Of a stretch of DNA of 64,000 nt, positions 11,504 through 20,633 are shown piece by piece. Origin of the DNA: Phycisphaerae bacterium (lineage in GTDB: Bacteria > Planctomycetota > Phycisphaerae > Phycisphaerales > UBA1924); the NCBI GenBank assembly GCA_016793805.1, contig JAEUIZ010000026.1, positions 1-64,000 on the forward strand, read 5' to 3'. The stretch's first letter is position 1, and each line of letters opens with the position of its first letter. The translations under genes and the position numbers were made by a program. The notes beneath the pieces are model-generated. The model saw only the letters and a program-made list of their open reading frames with translations, had not been told where the DNA came from and did no database searches.

Positions 11504-11656
11504 CACAGCGCTCCGTGCGGCTGGTTCAGTATCGGGCGGCCCGCGCCCTCCTACCCCTATACGCACAAACAGAGTACCCGGACCGGTCCCTTCCGGCGGT
11601 TCCCCGTCCCGCGATTGGGGTTGTTACTGGACCGTGACCCGGCGCTCGCCACCAAA

Positions 11657-14050
11657 TCAGGTCAGGTGGATCAGCCGACGCAAAACCCACTCGAGTGTCA
11701 GCAGCATGACCAACAGCGCCAACACGAACGGCTTGTCCCAGAGCGTCTCGACATCGGGCGTCCCGACGATTCGGCGCTCGCGCCGGGGGAGAAGGTCCGG
11801 TAACGCTGACACCTGCGAGGCCGCCAGCACCTTGCCCCCGGTCTGTTCGCTCAGCCGAGCCAGCATGGGGTGGTCGGCGTCGGGGTGGCGGAGTTCGTCG
11901 TCGGCCAGCCCGACCTCGACCGTCGCCGACAGCCCGACGGACGACAAGAACGCGTCCGCGGCCTCGACGCGGTACGTCCCGGGCTCGGTGGGCGTCCAAC
12001 TCGTCGCGAACGACCTCGCCCCTCGGCTCCCAACTACCCCGCCCCCCGGTCCCCCTGCGCGCGGCCCGTCCTCGGGCGCGAGGGTCAACGGCACGGGCGC
12101 GTCCTCTCCGGACTGTCGGCGGGCGCGGAGCGTCAGGCCCGCCGGCGCGCGGTCGATGAGCGATTGGTCGAGCAGCGTCACCACGAGGCGCACCGCCTGG
12201 CCTACCACCCCGCGCCGCGGGAACGCCTCGATCGTCGCCGGCCTTGACGCCCGCGAGAGGCTCTCGCGCCCTTGCAGCCGGATCAGCGGGAGCCAGAATC
12301 GCTCGCTCAGGATCTCGCCCCGCGCATAGCGCCAGCGCCAGGTCTCGTCGGTGGCGACGTACAGCACCCGGCCCGCGCCGTATCGCATCGACAGCACCGC
12401 CGGCGTCGCCGCGGCGGGATCGCCCAGACGGCTGACGGGCGAGAACGTGGCCAGCACCTCGGCGCCGGGCTTGACCTGATCCGGCGTGATGCGCTGGGCC
12501 GCGCGAAGAAGGCTCCACCCCGCCGAGGGGTCGCGCAGCCGCGCGGGCCACGGATCATCCGGGCCGTCGCCCAGCCGCAGGATGTTGAGCCGATCCGCGG
12601 CGGGGGTTGGGGCCATGACCACCGGCTCGTCATAGAGCGCCACGCCCACGCCCGCCGGGGCCGCGGCACCGAGAAAGAAGGGCACGAGGTCCGCCAGCGG
12701 CGTGTCCCGCCACGCCCCCGGCGTCGAGCCCGTGCCCCCGATCCAGAGCAGCCCCGCGCCGCGCGTCGCCACCAGGTCGCGCACCTGCTCGAGTTGGTCG
12801 CGCGAGAACAGCGAACCCGGGAGGTCGCCCAGCACGATCGCATCGAACCTCGCCCACTCCTCCGGCGAGCGCGGGAGCGCGTCGAGCGTCACGTCCCCCT
12901 CCTGGATGTACCGCCGGTTCGACGCCAGCAGCATGATCGCCGACTCGATCGACTTCTCGCGGACCAGCAGGTCCTTGAGGTAGCGGTACTCCCAGCGCGG
13001 GTATCCGTCGAAGTAGGCGACGCGCAGCGGGCGGTCCACGATCTCGACGGCGAGGGCGGCCTGGTTGTTGTCGGGGATGAGGTCCGCGCCCGCGGGCACG
13101 ACGCGCACGATCCACGCGAGCGACCCGGGCGCCTTGGGGCGCGAGGTCAGCGTCACGCGGGCGCGCTGGTCGGCCCAGCCCTCGGCGGGCACGGGCCGCT
13201 CGTCCACGATCGCGCCCGTGAGCCGATCCACGAGTTGGACCACCCCGCCGCTCCCCGCGCCCCCCCCCTCGCCCAATCGTTCGAGTTCGACCTCGACGGG
13301 CACGGTGTCGTCGAGGAAGGCCATCGAGGGCGCCGTCGCCTGCCGGACGCCAAGGTCGGTCACCGGGCGATCGCTCCCCAGCGGGATCGTGAACACGGGA
13401 ACCTTGTCCGTCTGGAGCCTGCGGAGCGCCGCGCGCCCGGGCTCGTCGATGGATCGACCGTCGCTGAACACCACCACGCCCGCGAGGGGCCTGGCCGCGG
13501 CCCGCGACAGCGCCTGGCTCAGCGATTCGCCCAGCGCGGTGCGCCGGCCCGCGGGCTCGCCCAGGTCCACCTCCCCGCCCTCGCCCCGGGACAGGTCCCG
13601 CACGCCCGCGTCGAACCCCAGCCACTGCACCGTGCGGTCCTTGGCCAGCCCCTCAAAGACCGGCCAGCCCTTCGCGATCGCGTCGCGCAACTCGCGCTCG
13701 CGCGTCGTCGGAGCGCCCGGCGCGGGAGCGTCGGCGATCGTGAGCGAGGCCGAGCGATCGACGAGCACGAGCACCCAGTCGCGCTCGACCCGCTCGTTGG
13801 GTCGGACCAGTTGCGGGCCGCTGATGAGCACCACCAGCGCGACCAGGAGCGCCGCGCGGAACGAGGCGAGCGCCAGGCGTGCGGCACGCGGGCCGGGCAG
13901 TCGGCGATAACTCCACCATCCCAGGCCCGATGCCAGGAGCAGCACGACCACCCACGCCCACGGGGGGATCGGTCGCGCGAACGCGAACTGCACGCCCTCG
14001 CCCATCGCCGAGAGCGCCCGCGTGCCCAGCACTCGATCCAGGAGGCTCAT
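11657..14050 (-). CDS. Membrane VWA-domain protein of the DUF58 operon
   Basis: 797 residues. Two N-terminal membrane segments lie about residues 25-45 and 58-80. A von Willebrand factor A fold follows with an intact metal site: DRSAS (in VLVLVDRSASL) and SDGRS. The middle region (~380-600) carries a glutamine-amidotransferase-like fold (RVAYFDGYPRWEYRYLK), as known for planctomycete 'BatA/VWA' large proteins. A beta region and a single C-terminal membrane helix (PFVLALLVMLLTLEWVLRR) close it. The start at 14050 makes an ATGA overlap with the BatA-like gene. Most of the protein would face the periplasm. Probably a partner of the BatA-like and DUF58 proteins in a divalent-ion-dependent complex, by analogy with Bat systems. 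Confidence 0.85.
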   Translation of the reverse strand: MSLLDRVLGTRALSAMGEGVQFAFARPIPPWAWVVVLLLASGLGWWSYRRLPGPRAARLALASFRAALLVALVVLISGPQLVRPNERVERDWVLVLVDRSASLTIADAPAPGAPTTRERELRDAIAKGWPVFEGLAKDRTVQWLGFDAGVRDLSRGEGGEVDLGEPAGRRTALGESLSQALSRAAARPLAGVVVFSDGRSIDEPGRAALRRLQTDKVPVFTIPLGSDRPVTDLGVRQATAPSMAFLDDTVPVEVELERLGEGGGAGSGGVVQLVDRLTGAIVDERPVPAEGWADQRARVTLTSRPKAPGSLAWIVRVVPAGADLIPDNNQAALAVEIVDRPLRVAYFDGYPRWEYRYLKDLLVREKSIESAIMLLASNRRYIQEGDVTLDALPRSPEEWARFDAIVLGDLPGSLFSRDQLEQVRDLVATRGAGLLWIGGTGSTPGAWRDTPLADLVPFFLGAAAPAGVGVALYDEPVVMAPTPAADRLNILRLGDGPDDPWPARLRDPSAGWSLLRAAQRITPDQVKPGAEVLATFSPVSRLGDPAAATPAVLSMRYGAGRVLYVATDETWRWRYARGEILSERFWLPLIRLQGRESLSRASRPATIEAFPRRGVVGQAVRLVVTLLDQSLIDRAPAGLTLRARRQSGEDAPVPLTLAPEDGPRAGGPGGGVVGSRGARSFATSWTPTEPGTYRVEAADAFLSSVGLSATVEVGLADDELRHPDADHPMLARLSEQTGGKVLAASQVSALPDLLPRRERRIVGTPDVETLWDKPFVLALLVMLLTLEWVLRRLIHLT

Positions 14051-16284
14051 CGGGCGGGCTCCGCCTTGATGACGGCGTGGCTGAACCATCGACCCAGGGC
14101 GAGTTCGACCACCGCCGCCGCCAGCGCCGCCACGAGCAGCCACCAGGCCCACGAGCCGCCTTGCTCGGCGTTGCCGCTCGCGACGCTGCCGCCGCTGAGC
14201 GAGGCGGAGGGATCGAGGAACCTGACCTGTCCACCGGCGAGGGACGCGAGCCAGGACTCGACCGTCGAGCGGGCCTGGGCCTCGCCCTTGCCGCCCGCGG
14301 CGTCGGCGTTGATCGCCACCAGTCCGCGCGAGGCCCCGCGTTCGTCCACGGCACGCCACACGCCCGCAACACGCACCGGGCCCGATGCCCGTCCGGCGTT
14401 CACCGGCAGCGTGGAGGCGCCGGATCGCAGTTCGACCGCGCCCGCCGGCGCGGGCGGAGCGGTCCCCGCGACCACCGCCCAGGCCCCCGACGCGCGACCC
14501 ACGCCCTGCCGCACCAGTTCGTTCAGCAGCGGGACCATCAGCGGCTTGGCCATCACGTCGGTCCATTCAAAGTCGAGCGCCGAGCCCAGCACCACGACCA
14601 TCCCCGCGCGGCCCGACTCCGCGCCCCCGGGCCGACCCGCGACGATCCACGGCGAGCCGTCCGCGAGCCGGAGGAGCGGCGCGGCCTTGTCCGCGCCCGC
14701 GGCGGGCTCGAACGCCAGCACGCGCCGGACCCGAACCGCGGACATCAGGTCCGGGAGTTCGGCCCGGACGAGCGCGAGCAGGTCGTCGGCGGGCGGTTCG
14801 TCGGCGCTGGGCGCCAGGCCCGCGGAGATCTCTCGCGCCTGCCGACCCGCCGTCCACGGGAACGCCATCTCGCTCGCCAGCGTGTCCGGCCACAGGTGGA
14901 CGCTCGCGCCCGCGGGCGGAACCACCACGAGCAGCCCGCCGGCATCGACGAACCCCCGAAGCCGACGCCACACCGGCTCGGCGATCGCCTCGGGCCGGGT
15001 GACGATCGCGGCGTCGAGCGAGGCCAGCCGCGCCGCGTCCAGCGCCAGCGGCTCCACCTCGCTCACGTCGATCTCGGAAGCCCGCGCGGTCGTCTCCTCC
15101 GGCGAGAGCGCCAGCCGCACCCAGTCCTCCGCCTCGAATCGCGTCAGGCCCGCGCGGCCCACCGACCGCCTCGGCGAGACGACCCCCACGCGAACCGAAG
15201 GCCGAACCTGCACCGGGCGAAATCGCGTGTCGTCGCCCGCGATCGCGTCGCGATCGATCGACGCCCACAGCATGGCAGTCCCCGCTGCTTGCGCCCCGCG
15301 CACCACCGCGCTCGATTCGATCGACACCGACGCCGTTGCCTCGCTCTGCCCCGCGAGCCACCGGATCGTGCCCTGGCCCAGCGATGCCGAGCCCTCCGGC
15401 CCCACGCCCACCCGGATCGTCGTCGCCCCCGCGCGGGCCACCCACGGCCCGGATCGACGCACCGCGACCCGCACCGCGAACGTCCCGCCCCCGACGCCGC
15501 CGCCGGCGCTCGCCCCGCCGCCGCTCGCGTCGGCAACGCCCGCGATGATGAGCGGCCTCATCGGCTCGGCCTCGAGCACCGTCGCGTTGTCCGCGCCCGT
15601 CTCGCTCGGGAGCGAGGCGAGCACCGTCAGCGGCGACGCCCCGCCGTCGGGCCGACGGCCCACGTCCGCCGAGCCCGCGAGGAAGTCGCACAGCACCACC
15701 GCGGCGCTGCGCGACGACGCCGAGGGCTCGATCGCATCGCGCACCAACGCCAGACCCCCGGGCAGGTCGGTGGCGCTCTGGGCCGGCGCGAGCGAGCGCA
15801 CGGCCTCGGCCACGCCCGAGAGGTCCGAGGACGGGGGCATCACCACCGACGCCGCCGGGCCCGCCAGCGCGACCAGCGCCGCCCGATCGCCGCGATTGGC
15901 GTCGAGTTGCGCGAGGAGTCTCGCGGCGGCGGCCTTGTGGCGCGTCAGCGCGTCGGTTGTGCCGTCGGTCGCGGCGCTGGCGAGGCCGTTGTCGATGAGG
16001 AGGTACAGCGTGGTCTGCCCGCGGCCGGCGAGCGCGCCCGAAGCCCCGAGCATCGGCCGACCCAGCGCCAGCGCGATCAGCAGCACGAGCAGGCACCGTG
16101 CCCCGAGCAGCAGGAGTTGTTCGAGACGGAGCCGCCGCCGATGCTGCCGGAGCGCCTCGAGCAGGAACCGCATCGCGGCCCACGGAACGGGCTGCCGGCG
16201 CCGACGCATGAGCAGGTGGATCGCGATCGGGATGGCGATGCACGCGGCGCCGACGGCGGCGAGGATGGGGTTCAGCAGCGTCAC
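14047..16284 (-). CDS. BatA-like membrane protein with degenerate VWA domain
   Basis: 745 residues starting at a GTG seven bases after the DUF58 stop; no ATG fits. The N-terminus has the aerotolerance-regulator BatA layout: a first membrane helix, the basic loop MRRRRQPVPWAAMRFL, then a second helix (LLLGARCLLVLLIALALGRP). A VWA-like domain follows (YLLIDNGLAS), but the DxSxS metal motif is changed to DNGLAS, so metal binding is doubtful. A long extracytoplasmic region ends in a C-terminal membrane helix (WAWWLLVAALAAAVVELALG). It overlaps the intact VWA gene by ATGA. It probably forms a membrane pair with that protein, one with and one without a complete metal site. Confidence 0.85.
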   Translation of the reverse strand: MTLLNPILAAVGAACIAIPIAIHLLMRRRRQPVPWAAMRFLLEALRQHRRRLRLEQLLLLGARCLLVLLIALALGRPMLGASGALAGRGQTTLYLLIDNGLASAATDGTTDALTRHKAAAARLLAQLDANRGDRAALVALAGPAASVVMPPSSDLSGVAEAVRSLAPAQSATDLPGGLALVRDAIEPSASSRSAAVVLCDFLAGSADVGRRPDGGASPLTVLASLPSETGADNATVLEAEPMRPLIIAGVADASGGGASAGGGVGGGTFAVRVAVRRSGPWVARAGATTIRVGVGPEGSASLGQGTIRWLAGQSEATASVSIESSAVVRGAQAAGTAMLWASIDRDAIAGDDTRFRPVQVRPSVRVGVVSPRRSVGRAGLTRFEAEDWVRLALSPEETTARASEIDVSEVEPLALDAARLASLDAAIVTRPEAIAEPVWRRLRGFVDAGGLLVVVPPAGASVHLWPDTLASEMAFPWTAGRQAREISAGLAPSADEPPADDLLALVRAELPDLMSAVRVRRVLAFEPAAGADKAAPLLRLADGSPWIVAGRPGGAESGRAGMVVVLGSALDFEWTDVMAKPLMVPLLNELVRQGVGRASGAWAVVAGTAPPAPAGAVELRSGASTLPVNAGRASGPVRVAGVWRAVDERGASRGLVAINADAAGGKGEAQARSTVESWLASLAGGQVRFLDPSASLSGGSVASGNAEQGGSWAWWLLVAALAAAVVELALGRWFSHAVIKAEPAR

Positions 16285-16291
16285 GCGGGGC

Positions 16292-17296
16292 TCATCCGTA
16301 CTTGCTCCGCTTGATCTGCGCGTTGCGCCGCGCCACGAACGCCGCCAGCGGCGGGCCGAGCCAGTCGTGCGTGTCCACCAGTTGATAGTCGAACCCGAAA
16401 CTCCGCGCGATGCGCTGGACCGCGTCGAGGTGCTTGCCCAACGCGGCGAGGTAGCCCGCCCGGATCGCGCGCGGGTCGATCCGGAGCCGCGGCTCGCCCT
16501 CGAGGCCCTCGAACGGCGCGGCGTCGCGGAAGTCGAACTCGCGCTCCGCCCGGTCCAGCACCTGGAAGATGATCAGGTCGTGCCGACGGTGCTTCACCCG
16601 CGCCAGGGCCGCGCGGATCGCCTCCGGATCGGCGAACAGGTCGGAGATCAGCACGAGCAGGCAGCGGTTCGTGAGTTTCGCCAGCGCCTGGTCGATCACG
16701 CGACCGATGTCCGTCGGCGCGTTCGTCGGCTCGCTCTGATAGAACGTCGCCAGCGCGCCCACGATCTGACGCCACGTCCCCTGGCTGCTCGAGCGCCGGA
16801 CCAGCGCCTTGATCTCGTCGGCGAACACGACCAGCCCGGACCGGTCCCCCTGGTGGAGCGTGATGTACGACATCGCCGCGGCGATCGCCGTCGCGTGGTC
16901 GAACTTGCTCCAGTGCGCCCGCCCGTCCGGGCTGAGGGTGTGCCCCGCGCCCGAGGCCTCCTCGAACGACCGCGACCCGTACCGCATCGAGCCCGAGGCG
17001 TCCACCAGCAGCACCAGGTCCAGGCTCGTCTCCTGCTGGTACTGCTTGAGGTGCAACTTGTCCGAGCGGGCGTAGACCTTCCAGTCCAGGTGCCGAATGT
17101 CATCGCCTGGGGCGTACGGGCGGTGCTGCGCGAACTCGACGCTGAACCCGTGGTACGGGGAGCGGTGCTGCCCGCTCATGACCCCCTCGACGATCATCTT
17201 CGCCCGCAACTCGAAACTCGACAGCCGCGCCAGCGTCTGCGGGTGCAGGTAGAGCGACGCCTCGGCCTCTGGCACGATCTCTCGCCGCTCGCTCAT
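16292..17296 (-). CDS. DUF58 domain protein, first gene of the operon
   Basis: 334 residues, cytoplasmic, with no membrane segment. The DUF58 signature is clear: RPYAPGDDIRHLDWKVYAR at about residues 56-74. A VWA fold follows with an intact metal site, LLVDASGSM near residue 95. The start at 17296 (MSERREIV) is preferred; longer in-frame starts add only low-complexity arginine-rich sequence. In other bacteria DUF58 is normally next to a MoxR AAA+ ATPase, which would act as chaperone or remodeller, but here upstream sequence leads straight to a tRNA gene and no moxR is in the window. Transcription probably begins in the 17297-17447 gap. Confidence 0.88.
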   Translation of the reverse strand: MSERREIVPEAEASLYLHPQTLARLSSFELRAKMIVEGVMSGQHRSPYHGFSVEFAQHRPYAPGDDIRHLDWKVYARSDKLHLKQYQQETSLDLVLLVDASGSMRYGSRSFEEASGAGHTLSPDGRAHWSKFDHATAIAAAMSYITLHQGDRSGLVVFADEIKALVRRSSSQGTWRQIVGALATFYQSEPTNAPTDIGRVIDQALAKLTNRCLLVLISDLFADPEAIRAALARVKHRRHDLIIFQVLDRAEREFDFRDAAPFEGLEGEPRLRIDPRAIRAGYLAALGKHLDAVQRIARSFGFDYQLVDTHDWLGPPLAAFVARRNAQIKRSKYG

Positions 17297-17447
17297 GCCT
17301 GATCCTAACCCGCCGCGCGGCGCGGCGCAGACCAGCATCGGCGCACCGGACCAGCGCGCACACCCCGCGCCCTGCCATCGGGACCGCGCCGCGCGCGGTC
17401 GCGGCGCACCGGCGCGGCAGGCCAGCGGACGGCAGAGGCCATCCAAG

Positions 17448-17534
17448 CGGTGGGGAGGGGATTCGAACCCCTGAGAGGCTGACGCCTCTAACGGATTTCA
17501 AGTCCGTCGCATTCGACCACTCTGCCACCCCACC
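17448..17534 (-). tRNA. tRNA-Ser (anticodon TGA)
   Basis: Class II tRNA read on the minus strand. The acceptor stem GGTGGGG pairs with CCCCACC, with discriminator G (normal for serine). The D-arm contains AGAGTGGTCGAATGC, the anticodon stem ACGGACTTGAAATCCGT shows TGA, and a long variable arm (AGAGGCGTCAGCCTCT) is followed by the T-arm GGGGTTCGAATCCCC. CCA is not encoded. A TATGAT hexamer ends seven bases before the mature 5' end, as expected for a -10 box with almost no leader. Confidence 0.96.
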
Positions 17535-17740
17535 GGGCGGATCATACCGCCCCCTCTTCGGGCTCCGAGAACTCGCCTCGGACCTTTCGCCCCGGGCCGG
17601 CCCTTCCGCCGCGGACGCCCCCGGCTTTCCTCACCCTCCCAGCGGGACTCGATTGGCTCTCCTCGCTGCGGAACCGCCTGAAGTACCCCATGGCAATGCA
17701 CGAAAGAACGTGGCTGGGTCACCCTCCTAGGAGCGTGGCG

Positions 17741-18463
17741 ATGGAGCGGCAGGACTTGCGGGAACCCATGATCGCGGGACGCGATCCCGCCATCGACGGC
17801 TACGCCGACAACTTGCACCTCTCGACCGAGGACATCGGGCGGCTTCGCGCCGCCGAGGCCGCGATCACCGGCAATCGCACGGAGCGGCGGTGGGAGCAGC
17901 GGATCGCCTGGACGTCCCGCGCGCTCGCCGAGTTCACCGGGCCGACGGGCGCCACGTCGCGGGCCGTCGTCTACCCCTTTGACGTCTCGACCAAGGGCGT
18001 CGGCCTCTTCCACGCGGCGTTTCTGCACACGGGCACTCGCGTCAAACTCCGTCTCTGGTTCGACGAGAAGGAGCCCATCGTCGCGGAGGGGATCGTTCGC
18101 CGATGCGCGTTCCTGACGGGCCGGGCGCACGCCGTCGGCGTCGAGTTCTCCACCCCCCTGCCCGACGGGATCACGGGGGCCCCCGCCGTCGGCACCCCGC
18201 ACGCCGTCTCTTACGCGAACCTTCCCGCGACCGACCCACTCGCGGTGCTCGGCCAGGCGACCGCCGTGGCTGGTCTCACCTCGCTCGAGTCCGTCGCGCG
18301 CGCGCAACCGTCGCCCTCCGCGACGCTCGTGGCCCTGGAGAGCCTGATCGAGCACCTTGCCGCCGCGATGCGGGCCGCCCAGGCAGCACTCGCGGCCGCC
18401 CAGTCCGAGCCCGGTTCTCCAGTCGCTCCCGACGAACCCCAGTCCCCCCGGGCCGTCGCGTAA
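17741..18463 (+). CDS. PilZ-domain protein (probable c-di-GMP binding)
   Basis: 240 residues from 17741, chosen because AGGAG at 17729-17733 sits seven bases before this ATG; a start at 17690 is possible but has no ribosome site. A PilZ domain spans about residues 55-150: an Arg-rich entry (RTERRWEQR) corresponds to RxxxR and FDVSTKGVGL to the D/NxSxxG motif, the two elements that hold cyclic di-GMP. The N-terminal ~50 residues are acidic. The C-terminal ~70 residues are an Ala-rich helix plus a Pro tail. No diguanylate cyclase is in the window. Likely a receiver for c-di-GMP signalling affecting surface or motility functions; the output is unknown. Confidence 0.8.
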   Translation: MERQDLREPMIAGRDPAIDGYADNLHLSTEDIGRLRAAEAAITGNRTERRWEQRIAWTSRALAEFTGPTGATSRAVVYPFDVSTKGVGLFHAAFLHTGTRVKLRLWFDEKEPIVAEGIVRRCAFLTGRAHAVGVEFSTPLPDGITGAPAVGTPHAVSYANLPATDPLAVLGQATAVAGLTSLESVARAQPSPSATLVALESLIEHLAAAMRAAQAALAAAQSEPGSPVAPDEPQSPRAVA

Positions 18464-18755
18464 TCCAAACATACTACTAACACATCGTCTCTACGACGGG
18501 GCCCGCGGAGAGGTGCGCGTCACTGTCGGCTCATCCATCGACCGTCCCGAGAGCCCGCAAGGTTTGCCCATCTTCCCAGTCGTAGAAAAAGGCGCGCCCG
18601 GGCTGGCATCTCGGAATTCCTGTGGTCTGTTTCTGACACGACAGGTTGTTCCCACCGCGCGCTCGGTCTGCTCATGGGCCGGCGCGGCCCGGTGGCGGCT
18701 GTGGCGTCCGATAACCGCTGGAGAGGCGTTGGGTACGTTGAAGAAGGGAGTCGAG

Positions 18756-19433
18756 ATGAGAGCGATCACGTTGGCGGCTACGGTCGCGGCGGCCGGTCTG
18801 GCCCTGCCCGCGATGGCCCAGACCCGTGTGGCTCAGTTCGACATCAACAACCTGAAGTTCCAGGCCCGCGACAACGCGGGCGCCCCGGTTCCCTTCGGCG
18901 GGGTCAGCCACACCGGCTCGATCACGATGGCCGATGACGTGGGCATCACCGAACTCCTCTCCGTCGCCATGCAAACCGGCGGCGGGCCGTTTGTTCCCGA
19001 TCCGCTCTTCAACGGCATCCTGACCTCCGCCAGCGTCACCATCAACCTGCTCAACGGGATGGTCACCGGCGGGGCGCTCTCGTTCGATGTCAACCTGGGC
19101 CCGGCCAACGGCGGCGATCGCTACTCGGCCGTCATCGGCGCGGGCGGGTTTGTCAGCCCGTTCGTCGGCGGGGGGTTCAAGATTGAGGCCCTCTCGACCA
19201 CCGGCGCCTTCAGCGATCCCAACTTCGCCGGCGTCGCCATCCCCGACTTCTTCTCCGCGCAGTCCACGCCCCCGTTCCTCCTCGGCGCGTTCCTCGCCTT
19301 CAAGGTCAACCCCGACGGCAGCGGCAGCGGGTACAACGACATGGACGTGTTCGTCCAGAACATCCCGACCCCCGGCTCGCTCGGGCTGCTCGCCCTCTCG
19401 GGCGTGCTCGCGACGCGGCGGAAGCGGAAATAG
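18756..19433 (+). CDS. Exported protein with PEP-CTERM-like tail
   Basis: 225 residues; start at 18756 supported by AAGAAGGGAG just upstream. The signal peptide is ~1-22 (LALPAMAQ). The body is a Gly/Phe/Asn-rich beta region of the kind seen in planctomycete PEP-CTERM proteins, with no enzyme motif. The tail NIPTPGSLGLLALSGVLATR plus RKRK is the short Pro-motif, helix and basic cluster expected for membrane sorting, with IPTP in place of VPAP. A hairpin terminator follows. I cannot name a function. It is monocistronic; the 292-base gap upstream should hold its promoter but no convincing -35/-10 pair was seen. Confidence 0.78.
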   Translation: MRAITLAATVAAAGLALPAMAQTRVAQFDINNLKFQARDNAGAPVPFGGVSHTGSITMADDVGITELLSVAMQTGGGPFVPDPLFNGILTSASVTINLLNGMVTGGALSFDVNLGPANGGDRYSAVIGAGGFVSPFVGGGFKIEALSTTGAFSDPNFAGVAIPDFFSAQSTPPFLLGAFLAFKVNPDGSGSGYNDMDVFVQNIPTPGSLGLLALSGVLATRRKRK

Positions 19434-19512
19434 ACCCCCTCCCGCGCGCAGCACGAGCCGTCACGCGATGGCGGCGACCGCTGGCAAGGCGCCTGTCGAA
19501 CATATGAGGCGA

Positions 19513-19548
19513 AACGTCGGGCGCGATGCAGCGCCCGGCGTCGTTTTT
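19513..19548 (+). terminator. Rho-independent terminator after the PEP-CTERM-like gene
   Basis: Stem CGGGCGC (19518-19524) and GCGCCCG (19531-19537) with loop GATGCA, extended by weaker pairs, then GTTTTT at 19543-19548. It lies 80 bases after the stop of the upstream plus-strand gene and may also stop transcripts from the convergent dockerin gene. Confidence 0.75.
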
Positions 19549-19592
19549 GTGGGATCGCGTGGGGCCGATCGCTCGATCGACGAGCGCACGGC

Positions 19593-20633
19593 TCAGGTGC
19601 AGCCGGCGCCGAACTGGTTGTTGAAGCAGACGAAGTCGTTGACGTTGAGCGTCGGGGCGGTCGTGCTGCCGTCGCAGTTGGCGCGCGGGTCGCCGGCGGC
19701 GTAGAGGTTCATGAAGCACACGAAGTCGTTGACGTTGAGCAGCGGCGCGGCGGTGCTCCCGTCGCAGTTCGGTCGGCAACGGCGAATCGCGAAGGAGTGG
19801 CTGCTTCCGGCGCCAATGGAACTGTACACGCCGGGTGGAGCGTTTGTCTGCCCCGCGATGTTGTCGCCCCACGCGACGAGCGTGCCGTCGGTGCGGAGCG
19901 CCACGAAGTGATAGTCACCTCCCGCGACCTGAGAGAACGTGCCGCTGGGGACATCGCAAGTGTCCCAGCAACTGCCCCACGCCACGAGGGTGCCGTCCTC
20001 GCGGATGGCACAGGCGTATTGGTCTGCCGCCGCGACGGAGACGAACCGACCGGAGGGAACCTGGGTGAGGAGAACGTTGCCTGTCCAGTTCTCCAGGAGT
20101 TGGAGTTCGCGCGTGTCGGCCCGTATACCGACCATGAACTGCCAGCCCGCGGCCACGGCGAGGAACGGGCCGGGATAGACGCGCGGCGGAGTGCTGCCGC
20201 CGCCCCACGCCACCGCGGTACCGTCAGTCCGAAGACCGATGTCTGCATGACGACCCGCCGCGATGGCCGTGAACACGCCACTGGGCACCGTTGCCTGGTT
20301 GCCGGCCGGGCACCCCCAGAAGGCGATCGAGCCGTCCGCACGAAGGGCGATGCAATGGATGCTCCGGCACGCCACGGCGACAAACGGCCCCGACGGCACG
20401 TTCTGGAGCGCGCAGGGCGGGTTGGTGTCGCCCCAGTGGATCAGCGTGCCGTTGGAGCGAAGCCCGACGCTCGACAGGTCCCCGCCCGTGACCATCGCAT
20501 ACTCGCCGGGAGGCACGTTGATCTGGCCCTTGTTATTACCACCCCACCCGGCAACGTTACTTTGCGCGACCGCGACGCCCGCGGCAAGCGCAACGCCGAG
20601 CGTCGGGACACACATGCTTGCGACGGCGCTCAT
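19593..20633 (-). CDS. Secreted RCC1-like repeat protein with GC-type dockerin
   Basis: 346 residues; start 20633 makes ATGA with the upstream stop. The signal peptide is ~1-24 (AAGVAVAQ). Residues ~28-285 form about six RCC1/BNR-style beta-propeller blades with the recurring pattern (V/L)xxWG....VPxGxFxxVAAGxxHxxALRxDG. The last ~65 residues are two dockerin-like repeats, NCDGSTAAPLLNVNDFVCF and NCDGSTTAPTLNVNDFVCF, ending in AGCT. The final Gly-Cys-X is shared by all five such proteins here. This tail is thought to serve sorting or anchoring in Phycisphaerales; its partner is not known. Probably a surface-exposed propeller paired with the upstream paralogue. Confidence 0.88.
   Translation of the reverse strand: MSAVASMCVPTLGVALAAGVAVAQSNVAGWGGNNKGQINVPPGEYAMVTGGDLSSVGLRSNGTLIHWGDTNPPCALQNVPSGPFVAVACRSIHCIALRADGSIAFWGCPAGNQATVPSGVFTAIAAGRHADIGLRTDGTAVAWGGGSTPPRVYPGPFLAVAAGWQFMVGIRADTRELQLLENWTGNVLLTQVPSGRFVSVAAADQYACAIREDGTLVAWGSCWDTCDVPSGTFSQVAGGDYHFVALRTDGTLVAWGDNIAGQTNAPPGVYSSIGAGSSHSFAIRRCRPNCDGSTAAPLLNVNDFVCFMNLYAAGDPRANCDGSTTAPTLNVNDFVCFNNQFGAGCT

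Noticed and set aside
12272-17302. Very long plus-strand open frame (over 1600 codons) opposite the DUF58-BatA-VWA genes
   Set aside because: It is antisense to three genes with clear motifs, and its Arg/His/Pro-heavy composition is typical of high-GC shadow frames.
17498-18472. Minus-strand frame over the PilZ gene
   Set aside because: Shadow of PilZ with tRNA sequence at its end; no gene character.
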